Positions 52,847 through 61,988 are shown, counted from the first letter of the stretch. The stretch: DNA of 64,000 bases from Hymenobacter perfusus (GCF_003944765.1 NZ_RWIU01000003.1:522474-586473); one strand, 5' to 3'. The notes: a model not told the origin generated them from the sequence alone. A program made the numbers and translations.

Positions 52847-54034
52847 ATGGCCGATAACCGCCGCTCCGCCCCGTTTTACATGACCGCCACCACCCAGTTC
52901 GGGCTGGAAGAAGTACTGGCTGAGGAGCTGCGTCAGCTCGGGGCCACTATCGAAAAGGTGGGGCAGCGTGCCATTGAGTTTACCGGCAATACGCAACTGC
53001 TCTACGAAGCCTGCCTGTGGTGCCGCACCGCTATGCGCATCCTCAAACCCTTCGCCAGCTTCTACGCCGCCGACGAGAAAGCCCTGTACCGGGAAGTCGG
53101 CCGCGTTGACTGGAGCAAGTACATCCGCCAGGACCAGACGTTTGCCATCACGGCCGTGGTCAACAAATCCACCTTCGACCACTCCCTGTTCGTGGCCCAG
53201 CTCACCAAGGATGCCATTGTGGACCAGTTCCGCAACCGCACCGGCGAGCGGCCCAGCGTGGACGTGAAGAACCCCGATATCCGGCTGCATCTGCACATGA
53301 TTGAGAATGAGGTGGTGCTCAGCCTTGATGCCTCCGGCGAATCCCTACACAAGCGCGGCTACCGCCAGCAAACCAACGTGGCCCCGCTCAACGAAGCCCT
53401 GGCCGCCGGCCTGCTGCTGCTCGCGGGCTGGGACGGCAAGAAGACGCTCATCGACCCCATGTGCGGCTCGGGCACGCTGCTCACCGAGGCGGCCCTCATT
53501 GCCCAGCGCATCGCTCCTGGCCTCTACCATCAGGGCAAGTTCGGGTTTGAGAACTGGGCCGACTTCGACGCCGCCCTCTGGGAATCGGTGCAGCTGGATG
53601 CCCGCCAGATGCGCCTGGAAGAGCCCCAGGCCTACTTGGCCGGCTCCGATCTGTCCAGGGAGTTCATCGAGCTGGCCCGCGAGAACGTGGCCGCCGCCGA
53701 CCTGGAAGACTTCATCCGGCTGGGCGTGCGCGACGTGAAGGAAGCCAAAGCCCCCGCCAAGGAAGCGCCCGGTATCGTCATCATGAATCCGCCCTACGGG
53801 GAGCGAATCGGTGATGAACTGGAAATGGATGCCCTCTACAAAACCATTGGCGACACGCTGAAATCGGGTTTCCAGGGCTACGACGCCTACATCTTCACCG
53901 GCAACCTGGAGGCCGCCAAGCGCATCGGCCTGAAAGCCAGCCGCCGCACGCCCCTCTACAACGGCCCCATCGACTGCCGCCTGCTGAAATACGAGCTGTA
54001 CCAGGGCACCCGGAAAGTGAGCAAGCCGGAGTAG
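52847..54034 (+). CDS. THUMP-domain class I RNA methyltransferase
   Basis: 395 residues from ATG 52847. A THUMP RNA-binding domain covers about 40-160, then a Rossmann methyltransferase with DPMCGSGTLLTEAALIA (SAM) at about 200-216 and NPPYGERIGDE (N2-guanine-type catalytic motif) at about 310. This is the N-terminal half of RlmL (23S G2445 N2-methyltransferase) standing alone. The name RlmL/YpsC-like is likely but the exact target base is inference. Single gene; a GACCTTTG box lies about 35 bases upstream. Confidence 0.9.
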   Translation: MADNRRSAPFYMTATTQFGLEEVLAEELRQLGATIEKVGQRAIEFTGNTQLLYEACLWCRTAMRILKPFASFYAADEKALYREVGRVDWSKYIRQDQTFAITAVVNKSTFDHSLFVAQLTKDAIVDQFRNRTGERPSVDVKNPDIRLHLHMIENEVVLSLDASGESLHKRGYRQQTNVAPLNEALAAGLLLLAGWDGKKTLIDPMCGSGTLLTEAALIAQRIAPGLYHQGKFGFENWADFDAALWESVQLDARQMRLEEPQAYLAGSDLSREFIELARENVAAADLEDFIRLGVRDVKEAKAPAKEAPGIVIMNPPYGERIGDELEMDALYKTIGDTLKSGFQGYDAYIFTGNLEAAKRIGLKASRRTPLYNGPIDCRLLKYELYQGTRKVSKPE

Positions 54035-54060
54035 TCGGCAGTATAGCAGAGTACAAGTAG

Positions 54061-54208
54061 AACGTCATTCCGAGCTTGTCGAGGAATCTCGCGTGCTGAT
54101 GGTGGCTTCCCATCGAACGACTACCGCTCCGTAGCCCAGGGTTTAAACCCTGGGCTAGTGAAGCAACGTCAGCACGCGAGATTCCTCGGCAAGCTCGGAA
54201 TGACGTTC
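54061..54208. repeat. Composite palindromic repeat, family D copy 3
   Basis: Arms 54061-54098 (AACGTCATTCCGAGCTTGTCG...) and 54168-54208 (complement). Inside at 54133-54156 is the same perfect 24-bp palindrome (half-site AGCCCAGGGTTT) as in copy 2. It separates the THUMP methyltransferase from the amylase gene. Confidence 0.88.
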
Positions 54209-54259
54209 TTTATCTATAGCTGCCTGCCCCGTATCTTCCGCTCCCCAATTCCCACTGTT

Positions 54260-56143
54260 ATGAAAAAAACGCTCTATACGCTGTTGCTGGCGGCTTCTCT
54301 GCTGCCGCTGGGTGCCGCGGCCCAGTCCATCACCCGCCTGAACCCCACCAACTGGTGGGTGGGCATGAAGCACAACACCGTGCAGGTGCTGGTGTACGGC
54401 CCCCAGGCCGGCACCCTGGCTTACACCGTGAACTACCCCGGCGTGAAGCTGGTGAAAACCAACACCGTCGAGAACCCCAACTACGCCTTCCTCGACCTGA
54501 TCATTGCGCCCACGGCCAAGCCCGGGCAGGTGGCGCTGGTGGGCAAGAAGGGCGCGAAAACTGTAACCCAAAACTGGGAGCTGAAGGCCCGCGACAACGC
54601 GGTGAAAGCCCAGGGCGTCACGCAGGCCGACTTCATCTACCTGGCCATGCCCGACCGGTTTGCCAACGGTGACCCCTCGAACGACAAGTTTGCCGACCTG
54701 GCCGACCCCAGCTCCGACCGCGCCAATCCCTTCCTGCGCCACGGCGGCGACCTGCAGGGCGCCAGTCAGCACCTCGATTACCTCAAGGAGCTGGGCGTGA
54801 CGGCCGTGTGGTTTACGCCCGTCATCGAAAACAACCAGGGCCTCACCGACGAGGGCGGGGCCAAACGCTCCGCCTACCACGGCTACGGCTTCACCGACCA
54901 TTACGCCGTGGACAAGCGCCTGGGCGGCAACGCGGCCTACAAGGCCTTCGTGCAGAAAGCCCACGGCATGGGCCTTAAAGTGGTGCAGGACGCCGTGTAC
55001 AACCACATCGGCAACAACCACTGGTTTATCCAAGACTTGCCCATGAAAAGCTGGCTGCACCAGTGGCCCACCTACACCAACACCAGCTACCGCCAGCAGC
55101 CCATTACCGACCCCCACGCCGCCCAGATTGACCGCAAGGTGACCCTCGACGGCTGGTTTGTACCCTTCCTGCCCGACCTCAACCAGCAGAACTCCTACGT
55201 GGCCAACTTCCTCATCCAGCACGCCCTCTGGACGGTGGAGAACTTCGGCGTCGATGCCTGGCGCATCGACACCTACATGTACAACGACCAGCCCTTCATG
55301 AACCGCTGCAACGCGGCCCTGCTGCAGGAGTACCCCAAGATTCACATTTTCGGGGAGTCGTCGGTGACCAGCATTGTGGACCAGGCCTACTACGTGCGCA
55401 ACAAGATTGATTTCCCGTTCAAGTCCAATCAGCCCGGCGGCCTCGATTTCGTGCTGGAAAACGCCATGCTGGCTGGCCTGAAAGAAGTAGGTACGCCCGG
55501 TGCCACCGGCTGGGACAACGGCGCCCAGCGCGTGTACCAGGCCCTGGCGCAGGACGCCGTGTACCAGGACCCCACCAAGCTCGTCACCTTCATCGACAAC
55601 CACGACCACAACCGCTTCCTCTCGGAAGTAGGCGAGGACGTGGCCAAGTTTAAGATGGGTCTGACCTGGCTGCTGACCACCCGCGGCATCCCGAGCATGT
55701 ACTACGGCACGGAAATCCTGATGAAGAACTTCAAGGACCCCTCCGACGCCGAAGTGCGCCGCGACTTCCCCGGCGGCTTTCCCGGCGATGCGCAGAACAA
55801 GTTCACGGCCGCCGGCCGCACCGAGGCCGAAAACGACGCCTTCCGCTTCGTGAGCACCCTGGCCAACTACCGCCGTACCCACCCGGTGCTCAGCTCCGGC
55901 CAGCTGATGCAGTACCTGCCCGAAAACGGCCAGTACGTGTACTTCCGCTACGCCGACGCCGGCACCGTAATGGTAGCCAGCAATACCACCGACAAGCCCG
56001 CCAGTCTGCCCACGGTCCGCTTCTCCGAGCGTATGGCCGGCTTCACCAAAGCCCGCAACGTCCTCACCGGCGAAACCATTTCCGACCTCACAACCTTGCA
56101 ACTGCCCGCCAAAACGGCCGTGGTGCTGGAACTGATGAAGTAG
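54260..56143 (+). CDS. Periplasmic GH13 alpha-amylase/neopullulanase-like enzyme
   Basis: 627 residues from ATG 54260 with signal peptide (LLLAASLLPLGAAAQ). An N-terminal beta domain (about 22-115) precedes a GH13 barrel: DAVYNHIG (243-250), nucleophile Asp337 in DAWRIDTY, acid/base Glu366 in HIFGES, and stabiliser Asp449 in FIDNHD. The C-terminal beta domain ends LELMK. The layout resembles SusA/cyclomaltodextrinase enzymes of Bacteroidota, releasing malto-oligosaccharides in the periplasm. The GH97 enzyme at 32569 could finish the job. No susR/susC/susD beside it. Confidence 0.94.
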   Translation: MKKTLYTLLLAASLLPLGAAAQSITRLNPTNWWVGMKHNTVQVLVYGPQAGTLAYTVNYPGVKLVKTNTVENPNYAFLDLIIAPTAKPGQVALVGKKGAKTVTQNWELKARDNAVKAQGVTQADFIYLAMPDRFANGDPSNDKFADLADPSSDRANPFLRHGGDLQGASQHLDYLKELGVTAVWFTPVIENNQGLTDEGGAKRSAYHGYGFTDHYAVDKRLGGNAAYKAFVQKAHGMGLKVVQDAVYNHIGNNHWFIQDLPMKSWLHQWPTYTNTSYRQQPITDPHAAQIDRKVTLDGWFVPFLPDLNQQNSYVANFLIQHALWTVENFGVDAWRIDTYMYNDQPFMNRCNAALLQEYPKIHIFGESSVTSIVDQAYYVRNKIDFPFKSNQPGGLDFVLENAMLAGLKEVGTPGATGWDNGAQRVYQALAQDAVYQDPTKLVTFIDNHDHNRFLSEVGEDVAKFKMGLTWLLTTRGIPSMYYGTEILMKNFKDPSDAEVRRDFPGGFPGDAQNKFTAAGRTEAENDAFRFVSTLANYRRTHPVLSSGQLMQYLPENGQYVYFRYADAGTVMVASNTTDKPASLPTVRFSERMAGFTKARNVLTGETISDLTTLQLPAKTAVVLELMK

Positions 56144-56227
56144 AAAAGCTGCCATTGCAAGCAGAGCATTCCGCGCATCAAGCGGCGTCAATCCGTCCTT
56201 TGCAAAGCGCACAACCCCGACCTATTC

Positions 56228-56263
56228 AAAAGGCCCTTGACATGCAAACGTCAAGGGCCTTTT
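56228..56263 (+). terminator. Terminator after the GH13 gene
   Basis: AAAAGGCCCTTGAC and GTCAAGGGCCTTTT arms with an 8-base loop; T runs on both strands. Confidence 0.85.
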
Positions 56264-56266
56264 GCG

Positions 56267-56357
56267 TGTAGAGACGCGACACTTCGCGTCTCTGCATTGA
56301 ACGATGTCAGGTAAAACAGGTCGTTCTGACGGGAGACGCGAAGTGTCGCGTCTCTAC
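56267..56357. repeat. Palindromic repeat, family A copy 4
   Basis: Left arm 56267-56292 and right arm 56333-56357 match the 26-bp arms of copies 1 and 2 nearly exactly. Confidence 0.88.
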
Positions 56358-56467
56358 GGTCGTTCTGGCATTAACAAGGTTTTCATAGGTCAAAGCTGGG
56401 AGCTCGGAAAAGGAAGGATTGACACCGCTTGATGCGCGGCATGTCGTGCCTCCTCGCAATGACAATT

Positions 56468-56812
56468 CTACCCCGCGTACTCCCGGCAGGCTTCGGCGCA
56501 GGCGCGGCAGGCGGCGGCGCACTGCTGGCAGTGGGGGTGGTTGTGCTTGGCGCACTCATTGGCGCATTTCGTGCATACCTCAATGCACTCTTTGATGAGG
56601 TGTTTGGCGTGCTCGGAGCCGCGGGCCACGAGGCGGGCGACTAAGGCACAGATGTCGGCGCAGTCCCGGTCGAGGCGGATGCAGTCGGTCATGTGGCGCA
56701 CGTGCTCTTCGCCCAGGCAGGCGGTGGCGCAGTGCTCACAGGCGGCTACGCAGTGGTTGAGCGCGTCGAGCAGGGCCTGGTTCTGGGTGGCGGAGGCGGG
56801 GGAGTTGGTCAT
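56468..56812 (-). CDS. Four-helix-bundle Cys-rich copper-binding protein (DUF326/Csp-like)
   Basis: 114 residues with 16 Cys spaced along helices (HCVAACEHCATAC, DCIRLDRDCADIC, ECIEVCTKCANEC, HCQQCAAACRACAEAC). This is the pattern of the four-helix copper storage family (Csp-like, formerly DUF326). These bundles bind many Cu(I) ions through inward-facing Cys. There is no signal peptide, so it should act in the cytoplasm, like Csp3. No copper ATPase, CusA or CueR homologue is adjacent. Confidence 0.92.
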   Translation of the reverse strand: MTNSPASATQNQALLDALNHCVAACEHCATACLGEEHVRHMTDCIRLDRDCADICALVARLVARGSEHAKHLIKECIEVCTKCANECAKHNHPHCQQCAAACRACAEACREYAG

Positions 56813-56957
56813 GAGGGGAGGGGGGTGAAGGAAAGGATAATACCTGGTTGTACGCAGCCGGCGGGGGCGGTGGGCGTGTACGATTCGGGCCGGCGGGGTG
56901 CACCATTTTCGCCCGGGTCGGGTTAACTTCCTGCTTTCACCCCGCCCGGTTTCGCCC

Positions 56958-56965
56958 TATCTTTA
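56958..56965 (+). promoter_or_regulatory. Possible -7 box of recQ
   Basis: TATCTTTA with TTTC 19 bases upstream, one mismatch each to the consensus. It ends only four bases before the ATG, so a transcript from here would have almost no leader. Confidence 0.4.
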
Positions 56966-56969
56966 CCCC

Positions 56970-59222
56970 ATGTTATTCGCCGCCGAACCACTCGCTCCAA
57001 CCCTCGAATCAGCCCGCAAAGTCCTCAAGCAGTACTACGGTTACGATTCCTTCCGGCCCATGCAGGAAGACATCATCAGCAACGTGCTGGCCGGGCAGGA
57101 TACGGTGGTGCTCATGCCCACGGGCGGGGGTAAATCGGTGTGCTTTCAGGTGCCGGCCGTGGTGCAGGAGGGCGTGTGCGTGGTGGTGTCGCCCCTCATT
57201 GCCCTGATGAAAGACCAGGTGGAAGCCCTGAAGGCCAACGGTATTTCGGCCGCCTACATCAACAGCAGTGTGGGCCAGAGCGAGCAAAACAACATTGCCG
57301 CCGACTGCCTCAACGGCTACCTCAAGCTGCTGTACGTGAGCCCCGAGAAGCTGCTCTCGGAGGGCTTTCTCACGTTTCTCAAGCGCATGCGCATCAGCAT
57401 GTTCGCCATTGATGAGGCCCACTGTATTTCCAGCTGGGGCCATGATTTTCGGCCCGAGTATACCCAGCTGCGGGTGCTGCGCGAGCAGTTTCCGCAGGTG
57501 CCCATCATTGCCCTCACCGCCACCGCCGACCGCCTCACCCAGCGCGACATCCAGACGCAGCTGCGCCTGAACGAGCCCCGGGTGTTCCTCTCGTCCTTTG
57601 ACCGGCCCAACCTCAACCTGATTGTGCGCCCGGGCCAGGACCGCGTGGGCGGCATTCTGGAGTTTCTGGAGCGCCATCAGGGCGAGTCGGGCATTATCTA
57701 CTGCCTCTCGCGCAAGCAGTGCGAAACCCTGGCCGGAAAGATTCAGGCCAAGGGCATCAAGGCCGGCTTCTACCACGCCGGCATGACGCCCAACCAGCGC
57801 GCCAGCGTGCAGGAAGGCTTCCTGAAAGATGATTTGCAGGTGATTGTGGCCACCATTGCCTTCGGCATGGGCATCGACAAGAGCAACGTGCGCTGGGTAA
57901 TTCACTACAACCTGCCCAAGAACATCGAGGGCTACTACCAGGAAATCGGGCGGGCCGGCCGCGACGGCGCGCCGGGCACGGCCGTGCTGTTCTACAGCTT
58001 CGCCGACGTGATGAGCCTGCGCGACATGCTCTCCAAGGACGACCCCAACCTCACCCAGCTCAACCTCACCAAGCTGGAGCGCATGCAGCAGTTTGCCGAG
58101 GCCGCCGGCTGCCGCCGCAAAATCCTGCTCAACTACTTTGGCGAAACCCTGCCCCAGGACTGCGGCAACTGCGACATCTGCCGCAACCCGCCCACCACCT
58201 TCGACGGCACCGAGCTGGCCCAGAAGGCTCTTTCGGCCGTGGTGCGCGGCCGGGAGCGGCTCAGTATCAGCCTGCTCATTGATGTGCTGCGGGGCATGCG
58301 CAACCAGGCCGTGCTCAGTGGCGGCTTCGACCAGATTAAAACCTACGGCGCGGGCCGCGACCTGCCCTACCTCGACTGGTATAGCTACGTCCACCAGATG
58401 CTCAACGACGGGCTGGTCTACATTGCCTACGAGGAAGGCTATTCGCTGAAAATCACGGCCCTAGGCAAGGAAGTGCTGCAAGGTCAGCGCAACGTGCTGA
58501 TGAAGAAATTCCAGCCCGCCGAGAAGGCCGAGAAGACGCCCCGGGGCCGCAAAGCCGCTGCCGCCAAACCTGCCGCTACTTCGCCCGAAGCGGCGCTGTT
58601 CGAAGCCCTGCGTACCCTGCGCAAGCGCATCGCCGACGAGCAGGGCGTGCCGCCGTACGTCATCTTCACCGACTCCACGCTCCAGGAAATGGCGGCTGAG
58701 CGGCCGGTGAGCCGGGTGGCCATGCTGGGTATTTCCGGGGTGGGCATGAAGAAGTTTGAGAACTACGGTGAGGCCTTCATCCGAGAGGTGCTGGCCCACG
58801 GCGGCAACCCTGCCGCCCTCGCTGACTTGGACGAGGACACTCTGTCCATCAACCTCGACCCCGACGACCCGGGCGCCCCCCGGGCCCCGCGTAAGAAAGA
58901 GGTGAATACCGATGCCGGCAGTACTGTGGAAGCCACTTACCAGCTGCACCGCATGGGCCTGAGCCCCGAGGCCATTGCCGAGCGTCGCAACCTAGCCCTG
59001 AGTACCGTGCATACCCACCTAAGCACCCTGTACGCCAAGGGCTTCGACCTGCGCATCGAAGATTTCCTCTCGCCCCAGGACCTAGCCACCATCCAAACGG
59101 CCCAGGCCCAACTGGGCGGGGAGCCTATGCTCCGCGACCTGTTCGACCACCTGCGTGAGCAGTACGACTACTTCCGCCTGCGCCTGGCCCTGATGTACTT
59201 CAAGCGGCTCAAAGGGGAGTAG
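56970..59222 (+). CDS. recQ: ATP-dependent DNA helicase RecQ
   Basis: 750 residues from ATG 56970; the frame is open 24 codons upstream without homology. Superfamily-2 3'-5' helicase acting in recombination and fork repair. Walker A PTGGGKS (50-56), DEAH (148-151), the RecQ aromatic-rich loop AHCISSWGHDFRPEY, and arginine-finger motif VI QEIGRAGRDG. The zinc site is CRRKILLNYFGE...CGNCDIC. A winged helix (RQC), an HRDC domain (about 570-640) and a C-terminal helix-turn-helix (LSPEAIAERRNLALSTVHTHL) follow, as in the long RecQ type common in this phylum. Confidence 0.96.
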   Translation: MLFAAEPLAPTLESARKVLKQYYGYDSFRPMQEDIISNVLAGQDTVVLMPTGGGKSVCFQVPAVVQEGVCVVVSPLIALMKDQVEALKANGISAAYINSSVGQSEQNNIAADCLNGYLKLLYVSPEKLLSEGFLTFLKRMRISMFAIDEAHCISSWGHDFRPEYTQLRVLREQFPQVPIIALTATADRLTQRDIQTQLRLNEPRVFLSSFDRPNLNLIVRPGQDRVGGILEFLERHQGESGIIYCLSRKQCETLAGKIQAKGIKAGFYHAGMTPNQRASVQEGFLKDDLQVIVATIAFGMGIDKSNVRWVIHYNLPKNIEGYYQEIGRAGRDGAPGTAVLFYSFADVMSLRDMLSKDDPNLTQLNLTKLERMQQFAEAAGCRRKILLNYFGETLPQDCGNCDICRNPPTTFDGTELAQKALSAVVRGRERLSISLLIDVLRGMRNQAVLSGGFDQIKTYGAGRDLPYLDWYSYVHQMLNDGLVYIAYEEGYSLKITALGKEVLQGQRNVLMKKFQPAEKAEKTPRGRKAAAAKPAATSPEAALFEALRTLRKRIADEQGVPPYVIFTDSTLQEMAAERPVSRVAMLGISGVGMKKFENYGEAFIREVLAHGGNPAALADLDEDTLSINLDPDDPGAPRAPRKKEVNTDAGSTVEATYQLHRMGLSPEAIAERRNLALSTVHTHLSTLYAKGFDLRIEDFLSPQDLATIQTAQAQLGGEPMLRDLFDHLREQYDYFRLRLALMYFKRLKGE

Positions 59223-59245
59223 CGCACACGGTAGCGCAAACCACG

Positions 59246-59330
59246 GTAGCGCGAACTTTGTAGTCCGCGTCCCCGCGCCGTTCCAAAGATTCCAACGGCG
59301 CGGAGGCGCGAACTGCAAAGTTCGCGCTAC
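59246..59330. repeat. Palindromic repeat, family C, full copy
   Basis: GTAGCGCGAACTTTGTAG...CCGCGCCG arms and complements (CGGCGCGGAGGCGCG...AAGTTCGCGCTAC). Lies between recQ and the DUF2306 gene; a half-size duplicate of the left arm precedes it at 59231. Confidence 0.85.
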
Positions 59331-59371
59331 TGCCCGCCGGCACTACTTCACCATTTCACCACTCCCCGCCG

Positions 59372-60079
59372 TTGGCCCTGCTTCTCAAACGCTTCGTGTT
59401 GCTGCTGGCGTTTCTGGCGGTGGCCGCTTTCAGCCTGCGCATGCTGAGCATGGTGCTGCCCTACCTGGGGTTTGAGAAAGGCATCCTGTTTCTGACTACC
59501 AAGCCCGCCGCTGTGAACGACAACCCATGGTTTCGGGTGGGGTTTTATGTTCACATCACCAGTAGCTGGTGGGTGCTGGTGCTGGGGCTGCTGCAGCTGA
59601 TGCCGGCGTTGTACCGCCGTTGGCCGCGCTTGCACCGGCTGCTGGGGCAGATGTACGTGGCAAGTATTTTGGCCCTGGCCGCGCCGTCGGGGCTGATTTT
59701 GGCGGCGTATGCCAACGGCGGGCTGCCGGCCAAGGTGGGCTTTACGTTGCAGTGCCTGGTGTGGTGGCTGGTAACGTGGCAGGCCTACCGGGCAGCCCGG
59801 CAGCGGCGCTGGTTGCTGCACAGTGAGTGGATGCTGCGCGCTTACGCCGTCACGCTGGCCGCTATGAGTCTGCGGCTGGAAAGCTACGGCCTCTACTACT
59901 TCTTCCAGACCAAGCCCATCGAAACCTACCTGACCGTAGTGTGGCTCTCTTGGACCGGCAACCTGCTGCTGGCGGAGCTGCTGGTGCAGGCGGGGCTGGG
60001 ACGGTGGTATCTGCGGGCATTTGGGCCGCGGGTGGCGCCGGTGGTTTTGCCGCCGAAGGCGGCCGCGGGTACCGGATAA
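59372..60079 (+). CDS. DUF2306 membrane protein
   Basis: 235 residues from a TTG start (no ATG fits before the first helix). Six to seven predicted helices. The DUF2306 signature is clear: FYVHITSSWWVLVLGLLQLMPALYRRWPRLHRLLGQMYVASIL, then WRLHSEWMLRAYAVTLAAMSLRL (here RRWLLHSEWMLRAYA). Conserved His in YVHI and RLHRLLG suggest haem or metal contact, as in related DUF2306/cytochrome-like families, but function is not known. The 5' flank has TTCACC steps like those of the family E repeats. Confidence 0.87.
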   Translation: MALLLKRFVLLLAFLAVAAFSLRMLSMVLPYLGFEKGILFLTTKPAAVNDNPWFRVGFYVHITSSWWVLVLGLLQLMPALYRRWPRLHRLLGQMYVASILALAAPSGLILAAYANGGLPAKVGFTLQCLVWWLVTWQAYRAARQRRWLLHSEWMLRAYAVTLAAMSLRLESYGLYYFFQTKPIETYLTVVWLSWTGNLLLAELLVQAGLGRWYLRAFGPRVAPVVLPPKAAAGTG

Positions 60080-60131
60080 GTTGTATATTTTCCGGTAGAA
60101 GTGTTGTTCGACTTATTTATCTGTGTTCCCG

Positions 60132-61019
60132 ATGCGCCCTGTTTATCTGGCTGCCACCTGTGCCGCCCTGCTGACGGGTTGTCAGCAAAAACCAGCCGTG
60201 CAGACAGCGGCAGCTGTTTCTTCAACCCCCACAACACCGACTAAGTCCCAACCCGCCGCCGCCACTGCCGATGAGCCTCTCACGGCTGAGGAAAGGCAGT
60301 TTCTGGCGCAGTACAACCTGACCAGCCTTCTGCAAATGCAGGAAAAGGCCAGCTACGAGCTGATGAACGGGTTCTTTGGGCCTGACCACTACCGTATTGA
60401 ATTTGCTATGCTGGAGGTGACGCAGGACCCCGATAACCCCACCCATTATCTGCTACGTGGCCGAAACCGGTTTAAGCAGCGCGTTACTCCCTTCACCGGT
60501 GACCTGACTATCAACCAATTGAGGAGCCAGCCTCAGGTAGAAATTCCCAAAGGCGAATCCAACGAGTATGGGCAGCAACTCAACCGGCAGAACATGTACT
60601 GCGCTATCGGTACTTTCCGGCTGCGGGAAGCCTCGGGGCAGCTGGGCAGTGGTACGTTTGAGGGCCGCGCCGTCATCGATTTTCGGGTGGACGAGGAAGG
60701 TCAACTTTCCCTCGACAGCCGGAACGAGGAAGTCGGCGCAATGGGCGGGGAAGTGTTGCTGGAAGGCTACTGGACCAGTCCCGCTACCCGTCAGCGCAAG
60801 GCCATCACCCTGGTGCGTAACATTATGCACTACAACCAGGATATTTTCGAAGAATTCACGATAGGTGAACGGGACCCGGATTTCAACCCCAAATACGCCA
60901 AGCTGGGCTGGGACACCTACTGGCAGAACGAAGAGTGGTGGGCTGAACCTGGCCAGGTAACGACCCAAGAGCCGGAAGCCGCTCCCGATTCGGCTGCTGT
61001 TATTAGCACCTCTTTATAA
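60132..61019 (+). CDS. Lipoprotein, first of a tandem paralogous pair
   Basis: 295 residues from ATG 60132; a GTG three codons upstream is possible. Lipobox LLTGC at residue 13-17, then a Thr/Pro/Ala-rich stretch to about 45. The conserved body holds ELMNGFFGPDHYRIEFAMLEV, RGRNRFKQRVTPFTGDL, FEGRAVIDFRVDEEGQLS, and a striking C-terminal block FNPKYAKLGWDTYWQNEEWWAEP. I do not recognise the family. It is envelope-anchored and followed after four bases by its paralogue, so the two are one operon. Confidence 0.75.
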   Translation: MRPVYLAATCAALLTGCQQKPAVQTAAAVSSTPTTPTKSQPAAATADEPLTAEERQFLAQYNLTSLLQMQEKASYELMNGFFGPDHYRIEFAMLEVTQDPDNPTHYLLRGRNRFKQRVTPFTGDLTINQLRSQPQVEIPKGESNEYGQQLNRQNMYCAIGTFRLREASGQLGSGTFEGRAVIDFRVDEEGQLSLDSRNEEVGAMGGEVLLEGYWTSPATRQRKAITLVRNIMHYNQDIFEEFTIGERDPDFNPKYAKLGWDTYWQNEEWWAEPGQVTTQEPEAAPDSAAVISTSL

Positions 61020-61023
61020 GGCT

Positions 61024-61923
61024 ATGCGTCCGGTTCTGATGCTCGCTCTGTTGGGTTGGCTGGGTAGCTGTCAGCCCCAACAGCCCACTGCAAACAGGCC
61101 GGCGGCCGCCCTGCCAGCGCCGCCTCTGCCACCGTCCCGCTACCAAGTCGCGTTGCCCGTACCACCGCCCACGCCGGCCGCCCTGCCTGATTCCGCGCTG
61201 ACCCGGTTTCTGCAGCGGTACGCGGTAGCCCCGCTGTTGCAATCGGTGCGGAATAGCCAAGAAGTCACGCCCTATAACGGTTTCTTTGGCTCCGACCGCC
61301 ACCGCATTGAGGTGGTACTGCTGCGCGTTCGGCCCGATGCCGCCCAGCCGCGCCGCTTGTTGGTTACGGGCAAAAGCCGGTTTAAGGGTGAGATAAAGGA
61401 TTTGCAGGGCTTTATTGAGCTGACTGCTTTGCAGCGGCAACCCGCGCTCAATAAAGCCGAACAGGCCTACGAGAAGCACTTGGAATCAATGCGTATGGTA
61501 ACTGTTGTTCGCTTGCCTGGCGCGGCCAAGGCGGTAGGTCACTACACGTTGACCGGCCACTTCGACTGGCAGGAAGTAGCCGGGACCGGTCGTTTCGCAG
61601 GCCGCGCTGTGCTGGACATAGCCACTACCGACCGGCAGGGGCTGTGGTCGGGGTCGTTGCGCAAAACTGCCGGCGCGCGCGGGGCTGATTTGCTGTTTGA
61701 CGGGCAGTGGACCAATGGGCCGTCGGGGCCAGCCAAACCATTTATTCTGGTGGAAAACGTGACGGGTTTTGCCGAGCACGTGCTGGAAGACTTTGAGGTA
61801 GGGGAGCGGGACATCGTTATCAATCCCAAATACGCCCGGCTGGGCTGGGACAGTTACTGGGAAAACGACGAGTGGTGGGCCGAGCCAATGAAATCAACAG
61901 CCCGCGCAAACATTACCGAGTAG
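61024..61923 (+). CDS. Lipoprotein, second of a tandem paralogous pair
   Basis: 299 residues, starting four bases after the previous stop. Lipobox LGSC at 13-16, followed by a Pro-rich linker. The same blocks occur in the same order as in its neighbour: YNGFFGSDRHRIEVVLLRV, GKSRFKGEIKDLQGF, FAGRAVLDIATTDRQGLWS, and INPKYARLGWDSYWENDEWWAEP. Identity is moderate and strongest in the last 60 residues. Unknown function; the pair could form a heteromer on the inner face of the outer membrane. Confidence 0.75.
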   Translation: MRPVLMLALLGWLGSCQPQQPTANRPAAALPAPPLPPSRYQVALPVPPPTPAALPDSALTRFLQRYAVAPLLQSVRNSQEVTPYNGFFGSDRHRIEVVLLRVRPDAAQPRRLLVTGKSRFKGEIKDLQGFIELTALQRQPALNKAEQAYEKHLESMRMVTVVRLPGAAKAVGHYTLTGHFDWQEVAGTGRFAGRAVLDIATTDRQGLWSGSLRKTAGARGADLLFDGQWTNGPSGPAKPFILVENVTGFAEHVLEDFEVGERDIVINPKYARLGWDSYWENDEWWAEPMKSTARANITE

Positions 61924-61950
61924 GACCTGGGAGAGGAGCGAAGGAGCTTT

Positions 61951-61988
61951 CTGAAATTTTTAGTAAAAATTTCAGCTAATTGAATTAG
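61951..61988. promoter_or_regulatory. Two palindromic operator candidates upstream of the S24 regulator
   Basis: CTGAAATTTTTA-G-TAAAAATTTCAG (61951-61975) is a perfect 12-bp inverted repeat, followed at once by CTAATT-G-AATTAG (61976-61988). The second overlaps the likely -33 region of the promoter whose -7 box, TATCTTCG, is at 62009-62016. Not followed by a T run, so an operator is likelier than a terminator. Confidence 0.6.

Larger units (their letters stand above)
56144..56467. other. Spacer of nested repeats between the amylase and copper-protein genes
   Basis: No gene. A decayed family B outer pair (about 56150-56205 and 56409-56463) encloses a terminator hairpin (56228-56263) and a family A palindrome (56267-56357). 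It shares the outer-plus-inner plan of 9229-9386 and 14648-14958. Confidence 0.7.

Noticed and set aside
54155..56212. 685-codon minus-strand open frame across the GH13 gene
   Set aside because: Antisense shadow; all GH13 catalytic motifs are on the plus strand.
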